Source of the DNA: Rhizobium sp. 007 | GTDB lineage: Bacteria > Pseudomonadota > Alphaproteobacteria > Rhizobiales > Rhizobiaceae | Length of the DNA: 64,000 nucleotides | NCBI RefSeq assembly: GCF_015353075.1 | Contig: NZ_CP064187.1 | Location: 930,001-994,000, forward strand | Direction: 5' to 3' | Part shown: positions 44,962-53,965 of the stretch, piece by piece | How the letters are laid out: the number at the start of each line of letters is the position of its first letter | Numbering within the stretch: position 1 is the first letter of the stretch | Program-made: the position numbers and the translations under genes | The notes under the pieces: generated by a model | Told to the model about the DNA's origin: nothing | The model's database searches: none | What the model saw: the letters and a program-made list of their open reading frames with translations, nothing else

Positions 44962-46458
44962 TCAGTGTTCCTCGTACTGAATGAAGGACGGGTCGGCGAG
45001 GTCGGCAAAGCGCGTGAATTCCGCCTGGAAGGCAAGCTTTACTGTGCCGGTCGGTCCGTGACGCTGCTTGGCGATGATGACGTCCGCCGTGCCCTTCACC
45101 TTGTCGAACAGCGCTTCCCATTCCGCATATTTCGGATCGGCCGGATCGCGGGGTTCCATGTTCTTGACGTAATATTCCTCGCGGAAAACGAAGAGCACGA
45201 CGTCGGCATCCTGCTCGATCGAGCCCGATTCACGCAGGTCGGAGAGCTGCGGGCGCTTGTCGTCGCGGCTTTCGACCTGACGCGAAAGCTGTGAGAGCGC
45301 GATGATCGGAACGTTCAGTTCCTTGCCGAGGGCTTTCAGGCCGGTGGTGATCTGGGTGATTTCCTGGACGCGGTTCTCGTTCGACTTACCCGAGCCGGTC
45401 ATCAGCTGCACGTAGTCGACGACCAGCACGTCGAGGCCGCGCTGGCGCTTGAGCCGCCGTGCGCGGGCGGCAAGCTGGGCGATGGAGATGCCGCCGGTCT
45501 GGTCGATGTAGAGCGGCACCTTCTGCATCATCATCGAGCAGGCGACGAGTTTTTCGAAGTCCGCGTCGTTAATGTCGCCGCGGCGGATTTTCGAGGAGGA
45601 GACTTCCGTCTGCTCGGAGATGATGCGGGTGGCGAGCTGTTCCGACGACATTTCGAGCGAGTAGAAGCCGACGACGCCACCGTTCTTCGCCTTCATGCTG
45701 CCGTCGGATTGGACTTCGCCCTCATAGGCGGCGGCGATATTGTAGGCGATATTGGTTGCAAGCGAGGTCTTGCCCATGCCCGGACGTCCGGCAAGGATTA
45801 TCAAGTCGGAGCGCTGCAGTCCGCCCATCTTCGAATCGAGCGAATGGATGCCGGTCGAAATGCCCGAGAGGCCGCCGTCGCGCTCCTTGGCGACTGCCGC
45901 CATGTCGATCGCCAGCGCCACGGCGTCGTTGAAGGCCTGGAAGCCGCCGTCGTAGCGGCCGTTTTCGGCAAGCTCGAAGAGGCGGCGTTCGGTATCTTCG
46001 ATCTGCGTCTGCGGCGGCATGTCGAGCGGCGCGTCGTAGGCGATGTTGACCATGTCCTCGCCGATGGTGATCAGCGCCCGGCGCAGCGCCAGATCGTAGA
46101 TCGCGCGCCCGTAGTCCTCGGCGTTGATGATTGTCACGGCTTCGCGGGCAAGGCGCGCGAGATATTCGGAGACCGTCATGTCGCCGACTTTCTCGTCGGC
46201 CTTCAGGAAGGTCTTGATCGTCACTGGATTGGCGATCTTGCCCATACGGATGATGTCGCCCGCGACCTCGAAAATCTTGCGGTGGAGCGGTTCATAGAGA
46301 TGGATCGGCTTCAGGAAGTCGGACACCCGGTAATAGGCGTCGTTGTTCATTAGGATGGCACCCAGAAGCGCCTGCTCGGCTTCGATGTTGTTGGGTGCTT
46401 CGCGGTAGTGCTGCTCTGCTGGAGCAACGGCGGCAATCTTTCGCGCGGCGTCGTTCAT
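44962..46458 (-). CDS. dnaB: Replicative DNA helicase DnaB
   Basis: A 498-residue hexameric helicase driving the replication fork. The N-terminal DnaG-interaction domain (about residues 25-125, beginning PNNIEAEQALLGAIL) is followed by a linker and a RecA-like domain with Walker A GRPGMGKTS (about 215-223), Walker B VLVVDYVQLM and the DKRPQLSDLRESGSIEQDAD block. Length is normal with no intein. The start is ATG 46458; an in-frame extension to 46644 runs through AT-rich upstream DNA. It is followed by a strong terminator. Confidence 0.97.
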   Translation of the reverse strand: MNDAARKIAAVAPAEQHYREAPNNIEAEQALLGAILMNNDAYYRVSDFLKPIHLYEPLHRKIFEVAGDIIRMGKIANPVTIKTFLKADEKVGDMTVSEYLARLAREAVTIINAEDYGRAIYDLALRRALITIGEDMVNIAYDAPLDMPPQTQIEDTERRLFELAENGRYDGGFQAFNDAVALAIDMAAVAKERDGGLSGISTGIHSLDSKMGGLQRSDLIILAGRPGMGKTSLATNIAYNIAAAYEGEVQSDGSMKAKNGGVVGFYSLEMSSEQLATRIISEQTEVSSSKIRRGDINDADFEKLVACSMMMQKVPLYIDQTGGISIAQLAARARRLKRQRGLDVLVVDYVQLMTGSGKSNENRVQEITQITTGLKALGKELNVPIIALSQLSRQVESRDDKRPQLSDLRESGSIEQDADVVLFVFREEYYVKNMEPRDPADPKYAEWEALFDKVKGTADVIIAKQRHGPTGTVKLAFQAEFTRFADLADPSFIQYEEH

Positions 46459-46774
46459 CTTGATCCGTTCTGTCTTTTCCGTTCCCGGATTTGAAGGCTC
46501 GCCAAGGCAAATGCAAGTGCAGCTCAGCAACAGCCTTGGGCCTGTCGTGAAATCTGTAACGCTTTGCACATTGTTCGACTTCTCCACAGCGCTGATGGCC
46601 GCCACGGAGAAAATATTGCCGATGTCACCTTGAGGACACGGCATGAAGACCGCGACTCATTCCAACCGATAAAATTTTAGCCTGAATGCCTTGAGCGTGG
46701 CACTTGAAAAGACGTCTGAACTCAATTAGACAGAGGAAATATAATTAGTGCGCTAACTAAATAATGGGGAATCT
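46459..46774. other. Divergent dnaB/marR regulatory region
   Basis: About 316 bp, AT-rich towards the marR side (46660-46765). Promoters for both genes are expected here. The only site I can point to is the TTAG/CTAA palindrome next to marR; I cannot fix -35 and -10 boxes for dnaB by eye and see no small gene. Confidence 0.45.
46745..46760 (+). promoter_or_regulatory. Possible MarR autoregulatory operator
   Basis: TTAG-N4-CTAA (46745-46756) is a perfect short palindrome, overlapping a second one, TTAGT-N6-ACTAA (46745-46760). It sits 15 bases before the marR start codon, where a repressor would block its own promoter. MarR regulators often bind AT-rich palindromes of this size, but that these arms are the site is inference. 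Confidence 0.45.
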
Positions 46775-47218
46775 ATGGGGAATATGCTTCTCAGGCGGCA
46801 ACTCATTGAGGACATCGCTGCGTTTACCCGAAAATTGAGAGCGACGTTCGATTCCCTGGTGCGTGAGAGAAACATGACACTGCCGCGCGCGCGAGTCTTT
46901 TTTACGCTCAACAAGAAGGACGGCATCAATCAGCGAGAACTGGCCGAACGGCTGGAACTCGAAACGCCGACGCTGGTCCGGATCCTGGACGCAATGGAGG
47001 CGCAAGGCTTCCTGGAACGCCGTGTCGCTGGTTCCGATCGCCGCGCCAAGGAGATCTACATGACGGATGCGGGAAGGGTCGTCGCCGGCGAGGTCGAGGA
47101 TCTTGCCGCAGACGTGCGCGCCCGGGTCGTCGCCGGCATTTCCGAAAGTGACTTGAGGACGACGCTGAGCGTCATCCGCGCCATGCAGGCAAACCTGCTG
47201 GCAGTTCGGGGGCAATGA
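46775..47218 (+). CDS. MarR family transcriptional regulator
   Basis: A 147-residue winged-helix regulator. The recognition part is NQRELAERLELETPTLVRILDAMEAQGFLERR (about residues 50-80), with the wing RRVAGSDRRAKEIYMTDAGR after it. N- and C-terminal helices provide dimerisation. Such proteins usually repress neighbouring export or oxidative-stress genes, but here the neighbours are dnaB and rplI, so the target is elsewhere or itself. GGGGA about five bases upstream supports ATG 46775. Confidence 0.92.
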   Translation: MGNMLLRRQLIEDIAAFTRKLRATFDSLVRERNMTLPRARVFFTLNKKDGINQRELAERLELETPTLVRILDAMEAQGFLERRVAGSDRRAKEIYMTDAGRVVAGEVEDLAADVRARVVAGISESDLRTTLSVIRAMQANLLAVRGQ

Positions 47219-47243
47219 GAACCGCGGCCAACTGACAAACGCA

Positions 47244-47270
47244 AGAAGCCCGGCCTGGAGCCGGGCTTCT
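47244..47270. terminator. Bidirectional hairpin between converging marR and rplI
   Basis: AGAAGCCCGGC (47244-47254) and GCCGGGCTTCT (47260-47270) form a perfect 11-bp stem with a 5-base loop between the two converging genes. The flanking T-tract is weak in both directions, so termination may be partial. Confidence 0.75.
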
Positions 47271-47295
47271 GCTTTGTGAAGTAAGCGTGCGAAGC

Positions 47296-47874
47296 TTATG
47301 CTTCGTCTTCGGCGTTGCCGTCGGCATCCGGATCGAAGAAGTCTTCCGCACGAAGGGCGTCTTCATCAACGCCGTAGATCGCGTCGACGGAGGTGAGCGT
47401 CTCGCCCTTTGCCTGGCGCTCGGCTTCGTCGGCGGAGCGGGCAACGTTGAGATTGACGTGGATTTCGACTTCGGCGTGAAGCTGCAGTTCGACCTTGTGG
47501 ATACCGATCGCCTTGATCGGCGTGTTCAGGTGAACCTGGTTGCGGCCGATGTTGAAGCCTTCGGCGGCCAGTATTTCAACGACGTCGCGGGCAGCAACCG
47601 AGCCGTAGAGCTGGCCGGTTTCGCCGGCAGAGCGAACGACGATGAAGGACTTGCCGTTAAGGACGTCGGCGACCTTCTGGGCTTCCGACTTGCGCTCGAG
47701 GTTGCGGGCTTCGAGCGTTGCGCGTTCGGATTCGAAACGGGCCTTGTTGGCGGCGTTGGCGCGCAGTGCCTTGCCGAGCGGCAGGAGGTAGTTGCGTGCA
47801 AAGCCGTCACGAACCTTGACGGTTTCGCCCATCTGGCCGAGCTTGGAGATGCGTTCGAGAAGAATGACTTCCAT
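47296..47874 (-). CDS. rplI: 50S ribosomal protein L9
   Basis: A 192-residue L9, longer than the E. coli protein (149) because of an acidic C-terminal tail (about 150-192) common in Rhizobiales. The N-terminal rRNA-binding domain has the signature [20 protein letters not shown] (about residues 13-32). The central helix and C-terminal domain with [14 protein letters not shown] follow. It is last in the rpsF-rpsR-DUF2232-rplI operon on the minus strand and is followed by the shared hairpin. Confidence 0.97.
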   Translation of the reverse strand: MEVILLERISKLGQMGETVKVRDGFARNYLLPLGKALRANAANKARFESERATLEARNLERKSEAQKVADVLNGKSFIVVRSAGETGQLYGSVAARDVVEILAAEGFNIGRNQVHLNTPIKAIGIHKVELQLHAEVEIHVNLNVARSADEAERQAKGETLTSVDAIYGVDEDALRAEDFFDPDADGNAEDEA

Positions 47875-47895
47875 CTTCGTTTTCCTTTCGTGTCT

Positions 47896-48870
47896 CTAGG
47901 TTTTCTTATCTGTGGATTGAGGGGCATCGGCATTCTTGTTCGGGGTCAGGGCAATCGCCTTGCGCGTATCGGACAGACCGACGACAAGAATGAAAAAAGC
48001 TGGCAGCATCAGAACGAGCGATGCCAGGTAGCAGAGGACGAGCGCCGGCAGGCGCCAGTCCTTGCCGCGCGTGCGGAAATGCAGCGCGGCGAAGCCGGAA
48101 AGCAGGAAGCCGGCGCCAAAGGTGCCGACGACAGTTGCTCCGATCATCGCCGGAACGCCGCCGAAGAAGGTGGCGGCAAGACCAGCGAGGAAGACGAAGA
48201 TCGCGTTGCGGTTCATGCGCAGCGCGGACGGAATGTCCTCGCGCGGGCGGAGCGCGCGGCCGGACGCATTCACGATGCGTGCCGCGATATAGTAGGCCGC
48301 AAACAGCATCAGCACCCACATCGCGCCCTGAATGGCGGGCAGCATCAGGAGCAGCAGCGACTTGGTCTGCGCAGTGGCCGTGTCATTGAATGTGAAATCC
48401 GGCTGTTGTTGCGCAAAGGAACCGAAAAGTGCATCGACCATCTGGCCGATAAGTTCCGGGCCATAGCCGATCATGTAGCCGGTCACGATGACGGCGAGCG
48501 TCACCAGGCCGCAGAGATGCAGCAGGATGTCGGAGAGCGGATACCAGGCCGTCAGGTGTTCCGGGCCGCCGAGCTCGGCGGCGGGGCGGGCAAGGTTTGC
48601 CAGGTGGCTGATCCAGCCGGCGGGAATCAGCGTCACCAGCGTCATCATCAGCGCGAAAGCCGGAGAGGCGGCGACAGCGCCGAAGGCGGCAGCGGTGACG
48701 ACGGCAGAGATTGCCGCGGCATTGCCCCAGCCAAGACCCACGAGAAGGATGGGCAGGGCGGAAGCGGCGTAGAGCAGGGCGCTGAACGACAACTGGACGC
48801 TCGCGCCGAGCGCCAGGAGCGCGGCGGTCAATCCGGCGAGCGCGCCGGTCAGCAGCCTCTTGAAGTTCAT
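47896..48870 (-). CDS. DUF2232 membrane protein
   Basis: A 324-residue inner-membrane protein of the DUF2232 family with about eight hydrophobic helices (first at about residues 10-50, LLALGASVQLSFSALLYAAS). It sits between rpsR and rplI, as in other Rhizobiales, although its function is not known. ATG 48870 gives the conserved start MNFKRLLTGALAG; an ATG at 48897 would add nine residues, and neither has a strong ribosome binding site. C-terminus is short, polar and probably cytoplasmic. Confidence 0.85.
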   Translation of the reverse strand: MNFKRLLTGALAGLTAALLALGASVQLSFSALLYAASALPILLVGLGWGNAAAISAVVTAAAFGAVAASPAFALMMTLVTLIPAGWISHLANLARPAAELGGPEHLTAWYPLSDILLHLCGLVTLAVIVTGYMIGYGPELIGQMVDALFGSFAQQQPDFTFNDTATAQTKSLLLLMLPAIQGAMWVLMLFAAYYIAARIVNASGRALRPREDIPSALRMNRNAIFVFLAGLAATFFGGVPAMIGATVVGTFGAGFLLSGFAALHFRTRGKDWRLPALVLCYLASLVLMLPAFFILVVGLSDTRKAIALTPNKNADAPQSTDKKT

Positions 48871-48996
48871 TTTGGTCACGTCGCTGTCCTGCTTCATCAA
48901 GCAGTTAGAGGATGTCTCCTGAATCAAATTCAGAAAAACCCGCCTCAACATGGGTTTTCAGGGTTCCGATCCGCGCCCACCGCGGAAGGGATGCGA

Positions 48997-49019
48997 CCCT
49001 CTGGTTTGGGACCAGAGGG
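48997..49019 (-). ncRNA. Intra-operon hairpin between rpsR and DUF2232
   Basis: CCCTCTGG (48997-49004) and CCAGAGGG (49012-49019) form a perfect 8-bp stem with a 7-base loop, 14 bases after the rpsR stop. No T-tract follows on the minus strand. It could limit read-through into, or protect, the downstream membrane-protein message. Confidence 0.5.
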
Positions 49020-49032
49020 CCGCGATAGCAAA

Positions 49033-49281
49033 TTAGGCCACGACGTACGGCAGCAGGCCGAGGAAGCGGGCGCGCTTGATCGCCTGGGCGAGTTCGCGCT
49101 GCTTCTTCTGCGAAACAGCCGTGATGCGGGACGGAACGATCTTGCCGCGCTCGGAAATGTAACGCTGCAGAAGACGGACGTCCTTGTAGTCGATCCGCGG
49201 AGCATTCGCACCCGAGAACGGGCAGGTCTTGCGGCGGCGATGGAACGGGCGGCGGACCGGAGCGGAGGAAGCTTCAGACAT
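49033..49281 (-). CDS. rpsR: 30S ribosomal protein S18
   Basis: An 82-residue S18, partner of S6 in the small subunit. [25 protein letters not shown] is the conserved RNA-binding block (about residues 27-51), and the start [15 protein letters not shown] carries the usual basic segment and cysteine. Length is normal. It lies 13 bases after rpsF, as in nearly all bacteria, and is followed by the hairpin at 48997-49019. Confidence 0.97.
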   Translation of the reverse strand: MSEASSAPVRRPFHRRRKTCPFSGANAPRIDYKDVRLLQRYISERGKIVPSRITAVSQKKQRELAQAIKRARFLGLLPYVVA

Positions 49282-49294
49282 ATCTCAAATCTCC

Positions 49295-49756
49295 TTATAC
49301 GCGGTCTTCGCGCGGACGGCGCGGACGGTCTTCACGGTCGCCGAAGCCACCTTCGCGCGGCGGGCGCGGGCCACGGTCGAAACCGCCTTCGCGCGGGCCA
49401 CGGGCGCCGTCACGCGGGCCACGGTCGTCGCGGTCGCGCTTCTGCATCATGGCAGACGGGCCTTCTTCGTGCTTTTCGACAGCGAGCGTCATGTAACGCA
49501 GAACATCTTCGCTGATGCGCATCTGGCGTTCCATTTCTTGGACGGCAGCTGGCGGTGCATCGATGTCCATCAGGGCGTAGTGAGCCTTGCGGTTCTTCTT
49601 GATGCGGTAGGTGAGGGACTTAAGACCCCAGTTTTCGATGCGCCCGACTTTGCCGCCGTTAGCTTCGATCACGCCCTTGTACTGTTCTACGAGGGCATCG
49701 ACCTGCTGAGCGGAAATATCCTGCCGGGCAAGGAATACATGTTCATAAAGAGCCAT
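49295..49756 (-). CDS. rpsF: 30S ribosomal protein S6
   Basis: A 153-residue S6 with the core domain beginning [19 protein letters not shown] and containing [22 protein letters not shown] (about residues 43-64). The C-terminal about 55 residues are an Arg/Gly/Pro/Asp-rich tail ([17 protein letters not shown]) with repeated units, a Rhizobiales extension. ATG 49756 begins the conserved protein; the in-frame start at 49786 is not needed. First gene of the operon. Confidence 0.97.
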   Translation of the reverse strand: MALYEHVFLARQDISAQQVDALVEQYKGVIEANGGKVGRIENWGLKSLTYRIKKNRKAHYALMDIDAPPAAVQEMERQMRISEDVLRYMTLAVEKHEEGPSAMMQKRDRDDRGPRDGARGPREGGFDRGPRPPREGGFGDREDRPRRPREDRV

Positions 49757-49974
49757 GACAGCTTTGCCTTTCTTGCGTTGGTTCAACCCGATATTCGGCG
49801 GCTAAGCCTCAACGACTGCTCCTGATTGGGCTGAACCCAGGCAAGAAAAGCGTTTCCGAGACGGTCGAGAGCGGAGACACGGGAGGCTGGAACGCTTCCG
49901 TTCCGAACGATTTCCAAAGAAACCGGCCCTCCGTTCAGCCACCAGCCAGAAGACCGGGTTTGCGAACAGGGGCG

Positions 49975-50002
49975 CTTATACGGATTTTTCGGCGAAAGGC
50001 AA
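49975..50002 (-). promoter_or_regulatory. Probable promoter of the rpsF operon
   Basis: On the minus strand TTGCCT (50002-49997), a 16-base spacer and TATAAG (49980-49975) fit the rhizobial sigma-70 pattern CTTGAC-N17-CTATAT reasonably. A leader of about 215 bases would follow before rpsF. In many bacteria such leaders bind the S6-S18 pair; I cannot confirm that structure here. Confidence 0.55.
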
Positions 50003-50105
50003 GCGTTCGGATACAATTAAGCAGGGCCATCTTGCCGTTTACAGTCATCTTGAGGGCAAATTCTGCATATGCCAGAAAGGAGTTATCCGCGGCCGAACCT
50101 CGGCT

Positions 50106-50336
50106 TTTCGCTCGCCGCGCCAAGCCCATAATCTTGTCCACAGGCTTGCGCACCGTGAAAACCGTTCTATCGCCGATATAGTCGTGAGCGCTCTCGAATT
50201 CGATGAGATCCGACAGGCGAGCCGGGAACCCGGCCCGGCTTTCTATAAGCGCTTGGCCGAAAGGCATGCGACAGACACCGACCTGAAAGCGGTCATCAAG
50301 GAAGGGCGCAGTCCTCACAAGGGTATAGACCTTTAA
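50106..50336 (+). pseudogene. VapB-like antitoxin remnant without a start codon
   Basis: The frame from 50106 reads F-R-S-P-R-Q-A-H-N-L-V-H-R-L-A-H-R-E-N-R, then SIADIVVSALEFDEI, AFYKRLAERHA and ends KEGRSPHKGIDL before TAA at 50334-50336. The layout of a DNA-binding ribbon-helix-helix (RLA..ENRSIADIV..ALE) plus a toxin-binding tail resembles Rv0623/VapB-type antitoxins. No ATG, GTG or TTG lies in frame upstream for over 100 bases; the first is GTG 50184, after the DNA-binding part begins. No PIN toxin follows: the next gene is on the opposite strand. I infer a broken, orphan antitoxin. Confidence 0.5.
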
Positions 50337-50397
50337 TTCTCCGCAGCGCTGGAAACAGATGTTCCGGGCTTGGTTTATCCGAAGTCCGTAGCGCTCG

Positions 50398-51441
50398 TCA
50401 CAGCGGCATCGGATACTGCCGGTGGACCTTTTCGATCTCGGAGAGGACGTCGCTCGAGAGTTTCACCTCGACGGCGCTCAGATCGACCTTCAGCTGCTCC
50501 ATCGTCGTTGCGCCGATGATGACGGAGGTCATGAAGCGGCGGGTGAGGCAGAAGGCAAGCGCCATGGCTGCCGGATCAAGCCCGTGCCTCGCTGCAATCT
50601 CGACACAGGCCCTGGTGGGCGCTTCCTGCAGCGGCTGCAACCGGCCGCCGAGATCGCCGTTGATCGTAGCGCGCGATCCTTCTGGCCTGACGCCATCGAG
50701 ATATTTTCCGGTGAGCAGGCCAGCCGCAAGCGGTGAATAGGCGAGCAGGCCGACATCCTCGTGATGCGACAGTTCCGCCATGTCCAGGTCGAAGTGGCGG
50801 TAGAGCAGGCTGTATTCGTTCTGGATGCTGGCGACACGTGGAAGGCCCTTGTGCTCGGAGAGCGTCAGGTATTTCTGCGTGCCCCATGCAGTTTCATTGG
50901 ACAGGCCGACGGCGCGCACCTTGCCTTCCTTCACGAGCATATCCATCGTCTCGAGGATATCGGTGATGTTGGCGACCGCCTTTGCCCGATCCTGCTTGAA
51001 GGGGTCGTAATGCCAGTTCTGCCGGAAGTGGAAATGCCCACGGCTCGGCCAATGGATTTGGTAGAGATCGATGTAATCGGTCTGTAGCCGCTTGAGGCTC
51101 GCTTCGACGGCAAGCTTGATATTCTTGGCGTCGGCACCTTCGCCGCCCCGGATATAGGAGCGTCCAGGCCCCGCGACCTTTGTCGCCAGCACGATGTCGT
51201 TGCGCTTGCCGGTCGTTGCGAACCAGCTGCCGATATAATCCTCGGTGCGCCCCTGTGTTTCCGCTGAAAGGGGAGTTGTCGGGTAAAGCTCGGCGGTATC
51301 GAAGAAGTTGACGCCTTTCTCGACGGCGTAATCCATCTGCTCGTGCGCTTCGGTTTCGGTGTTCTGCGTGCCCCACGTCATGGTGCCGAGGCAGATTTGC
51401 GAAACGGAAATATCGGTGCGGCCTAATCTATTAAACTTCAT
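50398..51441 (-). CDS. Tas-like aldo/keto reductase
   Basis: A 347-residue aldo/keto reductase close in sequence pattern to E. coli Tas across its length: CLGTMTWGTQNTE near residue 17, FFDTAELYPTTP with the catalytic Asp and Tyr, ETQGRTEDYIGSW, LATKVAGPGRSYIRG with the Lys, and YQIHWPSRG with the His. C-terminal residues SVIIGATTMEQLK bind cofactor. E. coli tas can compensate for a tyrosine-auxotrophy mutation, but the true substrate is unknown. Divergent from fabD. Confidence 0.93.
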   Translation of the reverse strand: MKFNRLGRTDISVSQICLGTMTWGTQNTETEAHEQMDYAVEKGVNFFDTAELYPTTPLSAETQGRTEDYIGSWFATTGKRNDIVLATKVAGPGRSYIRGGEGADAKNIKLAVEASLKRLQTDYIDLYQIHWPSRGHFHFRQNWHYDPFKQDRAKAVANITDILETMDMLVKEGKVRAVGLSNETAWGTQKYLTLSEHKGLPRVASIQNEYSLLYRHFDLDMAELSHHEDVGLLAYSPLAAGLLTGKYLDGVRPEGSRATINGDLGGRLQPLQEAPTRACVEIAARHGLDPAAMALAFCLTRRFMTSVIIGATTMEQLKVDLSAVEVKLSSDVLSEIEKVHRQYPMPL

Positions 51442-51641
51442 TGGAACCTTGAAAACGGATGAGCGGAGGTAGCCGGGGAGGGCGGCGCAAATTTAGGCAC
51501 GAATTGCGCAAGCGCAAGGAAAAAATCGCGGCTTTTCGCGCCTGCAACGGCTCTGGAGACCCTGGCAGCGCTATTGACTCTGCCCGCAAGAACGTCAATT
51601 GGAGGCGAAATAGTCCAAATTGACATAATAAGGGACATTAG

Positions 51642-52586
51642 ATGACCGTCGCTTTCACATTTCCCGGCCAGGGAAGCCAGGCCGTGGGCATGGGCAAGGA
51701 ACTCGCGGAAAATTTTTCCGAGGCCCGTTCCGTCTTCGAAGAGGTTGACGATGCGCTCGGCGAAAAGCTTTCAACAATCATGTTCGAAGGGCCGGACGAT
51801 ACGCTGACGCTGACGGCCAATGCCCAGCCGGCGCTGATGGCGGTATCGCTTGCGGTGGTCCGTGTCCTTCAGGCGAAGGGTCTCGACCCCAAGTCGAAGG
51901 TGTCCTATGTTGCCGGTCATTCGCTCGGCGAATATTCCGCACTCTGTGCCGCCGGCACCTTCTCACTCGCCGAAACCGCGCGTCTACTGCGTATTCGTGG
52001 CAACGCCATGCAGGCTGCCGTTCCTGTCGGCGTTGGTGCCATGGCGGCGATCATCGGGCTCGAACATGCCGATGTCGTGGCCGTTTGCGAAGCTGCTTCG
52101 GTCGCTGGTGCCTGCCAGATCGCCAACGATAACGGCGGCGGCCAGATCGTCATCTCCGGCGAAAAGGCCGCGGTCGAAAAGGGCGCGGCACTGGCAACCG
52201 AGAAGGGCGCCAAGCGTGCGATCCTTCTACCGGTTTCCGCTCCCTTCCACTCCTCACTGATGGCGCCGGCTGCCGAGGCGATGCGCGAAGCGCTCGCGGG
52301 CGTCTCAAAGGCCAACCCGGTCGTGCCACTGATCGCCAACGTTCGCGCCGCGCCAGTGACAGACGCCGATGAGATTGCCAGGCTCCTCGTCGAGCAGGTC
52401 ACCGGCCAGGTCCGCTGGCGCGAAACGGTGGAATGGTTTGCCGCAAACAATGTCACGACGCTTTATGAACTCGGCTCCGGCAAGGTGCTGACCGGCCTTG
52501 CGCGCCGCATCGACAAGACGGTGAACGGCATTGCCGTCAATACGCCCGCCGATATCGACGCGGCCGTCGCCGCCCTCATGGCCTGA
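51642..52586 (+). CDS. fabD: Malonyl-CoA:ACP transacylase
   Basis: A 314-residue acyltransferase loading malonate onto AcpP for fatty-acid chain elongation. FPGQGSQ (residues 7-13) is the N-terminal block and GHSLGEYSA (about 93-101) holds the nucleophilic serine; VSAPFHSSLM (about 198-207) carries the catalytic histidine. AAGGGA six bases before the ATG supports the start. First gene of the fab cluster; fabG follows after 30 bases. Confidence 0.97.
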   Translation: MTVAFTFPGQGSQAVGMGKELAENFSEARSVFEEVDDALGEKLSTIMFEGPDDTLTLTANAQPALMAVSLAVVRVLQAKGLDPKSKVSYVAGHSLGEYSALCAAGTFSLAETARLLRIRGNAMQAAVPVGVGAMAAIIGLEHADVVAVCEAASVAGACQIANDNGGGQIVISGEKAAVEKGAALATEKGAKRAILLPVSAPFHSSLMAPAAEAMREALAGVSKANPVVPLIANVRAAPVTDADEIARLLVEQVTGQVRWRETVEWFAANNVTTLYELGSGKVLTGLARRIDKTVNGIAVNTPADIDAAVAALMA

Positions 52587-52616
52587 TTGGTTTCACCAGA
52601 TATAAGGAACGCATCC

Positions 52617-53354
52617 ATGCTCGATCTTTCCGGCCGCAAGGCGCTCGTAACCGGTGCATCCGGCGGCATCGGCGAGGAAATCGCCCGCATTCTCCACAAA
52701 CAGGGCGCCGTCGTCGGCCTTCACGGCACGCGCGTCGAAAAGCTCGAAGCGCTGGCAAACGAGCTTGGCGACCGCGTCAAGATATTCCCGGCGAACCTCT
52801 CCGACCGTGACGAGGTCAAGGCACTCGGCGTCAAGGCCGAAGCCGAGCTCGAGGGCGTCGATATTCTGGTGAACAACGCAGGCATCACCAAGGACGGCCT
52901 CTTCGTCCGGATGAGCGACGAGGACTGGGATAACGTCATCGAGGTCAACCTGACAGCGATGTTCCGCCTGACGCGCGAGCTGACGCATCCGATGATGCGC
53001 CGTCGCTACGGCCGCATCATCAACATCACCTCGGTGGTCGGTGTCACCGGCAACCCGGGTCAGGCGAACTACTGCGCCTCCAAGGCCGGCATGATCGGCT
53101 TCACCAAGTCGCTCGCCCAGGAGATCGCGACCCGCAACGTGACCGTCAATTGCGTCGCGCCGGGCTTCATCGAATCCGCCATGACCGGCAAGCTGAACGA
53201 CAAGCAGAAGGAAGCGATCATGGGCGCAATCCCGATGAAGCGCATGGGCACGGGTGGCGAAGTGGCGTCCGCCGTTGCCTATCTCGCCTCCTCCGAAGCC
53301 GCCTATATGACGGGTCAGACGCTGCACGTAAATGGCGGCATGGCCATGATCTGA
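52617..53354 (+). CDS. fabG: 3-oxoacyl-[acyl-carrier-protein] reductase
   Basis: A 245-residue NADPH-dependent SDR reducing the 3-keto group in each elongation cycle. TGASGGIG (residues 12-19) binds NADPH; NNAGITKDG and the catalytic Ser-Tyr-Lys set (INITSVVGVTG and NYCASKAGMIGFTKS) are intact, as is AVNCVAPG-like TVNCVAPGFI. AAGGA before ATG 52617 sets the start. About 286 bp separate it from acpP, wide enough for a separate acpP promoter. Confidence 0.97.
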   Translation: MLDLSGRKALVTGASGGIGEEIARILHKQGAVVGLHGTRVEKLEALANELGDRVKIFPANLSDRDEVKALGVKAEAELEGVDILVNNAGITKDGLFVRMSDEDWDNVIEVNLTAMFRLTRELTHPMMRRRYGRIINITSVVGVTGNPGQANYCASKAGMIGFTKSLAQEIATRNVTVNCVAPGFIESAMTGKLNDKQKEAIMGAIPMKRMGTGGEVASAVAYLASSEAAYMTGQTLHVNGGMAMI

Positions 53355-53640
53355 AACAGAAACTGGCCCTGTTTGCGTTTTTCGGCGGAATAGCGTGTTG
53401 AGCAATGGAACAGGGTTGATTTTCAGGCTTTGCGGCAGACATAAACCGTGTTAAGCGGGCCATGACTGTCACAGTCGTTCCGGGAAACAAGGCGGACCAG
53501 CGGGCGTTTTGCCAGCGGGGAACATCTTAGAGAGCCGGGCTAACGAGTTTGCTGAAAGTGCCGAGAGGGCGCCGAAGGCTGAACCAGGGTAGGGATGTCG
53601 GAAGGCATTCTCATCAGGATATAAGGTCGAGGAAACCGAC

Positions 53641-53877
53641 ATGAGCGATATCGCAGAACGCGTAAAGAAAATTGTTATTGATCATCTTGGCGTCGATGCC
53701 GAGAAGGTTGTCGAGAGCGCCAGCTTTATCGACGATCTGGGCGCTGACTCGCTCGACACGGTCGAATTGGTCATGGCCTTCGAAGAAGAATTCGGCGTAG
53801 AAATTCCGGACGACGCAGCAGACTCGATCCTCACGGTCGGCGACGCAGTAAAGTTCATTGAAAAGGCCCAGGCTTAA
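53641..53877 (+). CDS. acpP: Acyl carrier protein
   Basis: A 78-residue acidic acyl carrier protein. The phosphopantetheine-bearing serine is in [11 protein letters not shown] (about residues 34-44, Ser38 by count), and the four-helix core reads as in E. coli AcpP. AcpS at 5.1 kb in this window would activate it. A strong terminator follows, so it can be made in far larger amounts than fabF, as usual for this protein. Confidence 0.98.
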   Translation: MSDIAERVKKIVIDHLGVDAEKVVESASFIDDLGADSLDTVELVMAFEEEFGVEIPDDAADSILTVGDAVKFIEKAQA

Positions 53878-53892
53878 TCCTGTGTGATTTTC

Positions 53893-53924
53893 AAAGGGCG
53901 GGCCATGAGTCCGCCCTTTTTGTT
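53893..53924 (+). terminator. Intrinsic terminator after acpP
   Basis: AAAGGGCGG (53893-53901) and CCGCCCTTT (53911-53919) form a perfect 9-bp stem with a 9-base loop, followed by TTTTTGTTTG. It lies between acpP and fabF. Confidence 0.9.
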
Positions 53925-53965
53925 TGTGCATTGCTTTAGCGAAAGAACAGGCGGGGAAGCTGTCG

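Noticed and set aside
47287..49515. Long plus-strand open frame (over 700 codons) opposite rplI, DUF2232 and rpsR
   Set aside because: It is the complement of three conserved genes, with repetitive Gly/Arg/Glu composition typical of antisense frames in GC-rich DNA.
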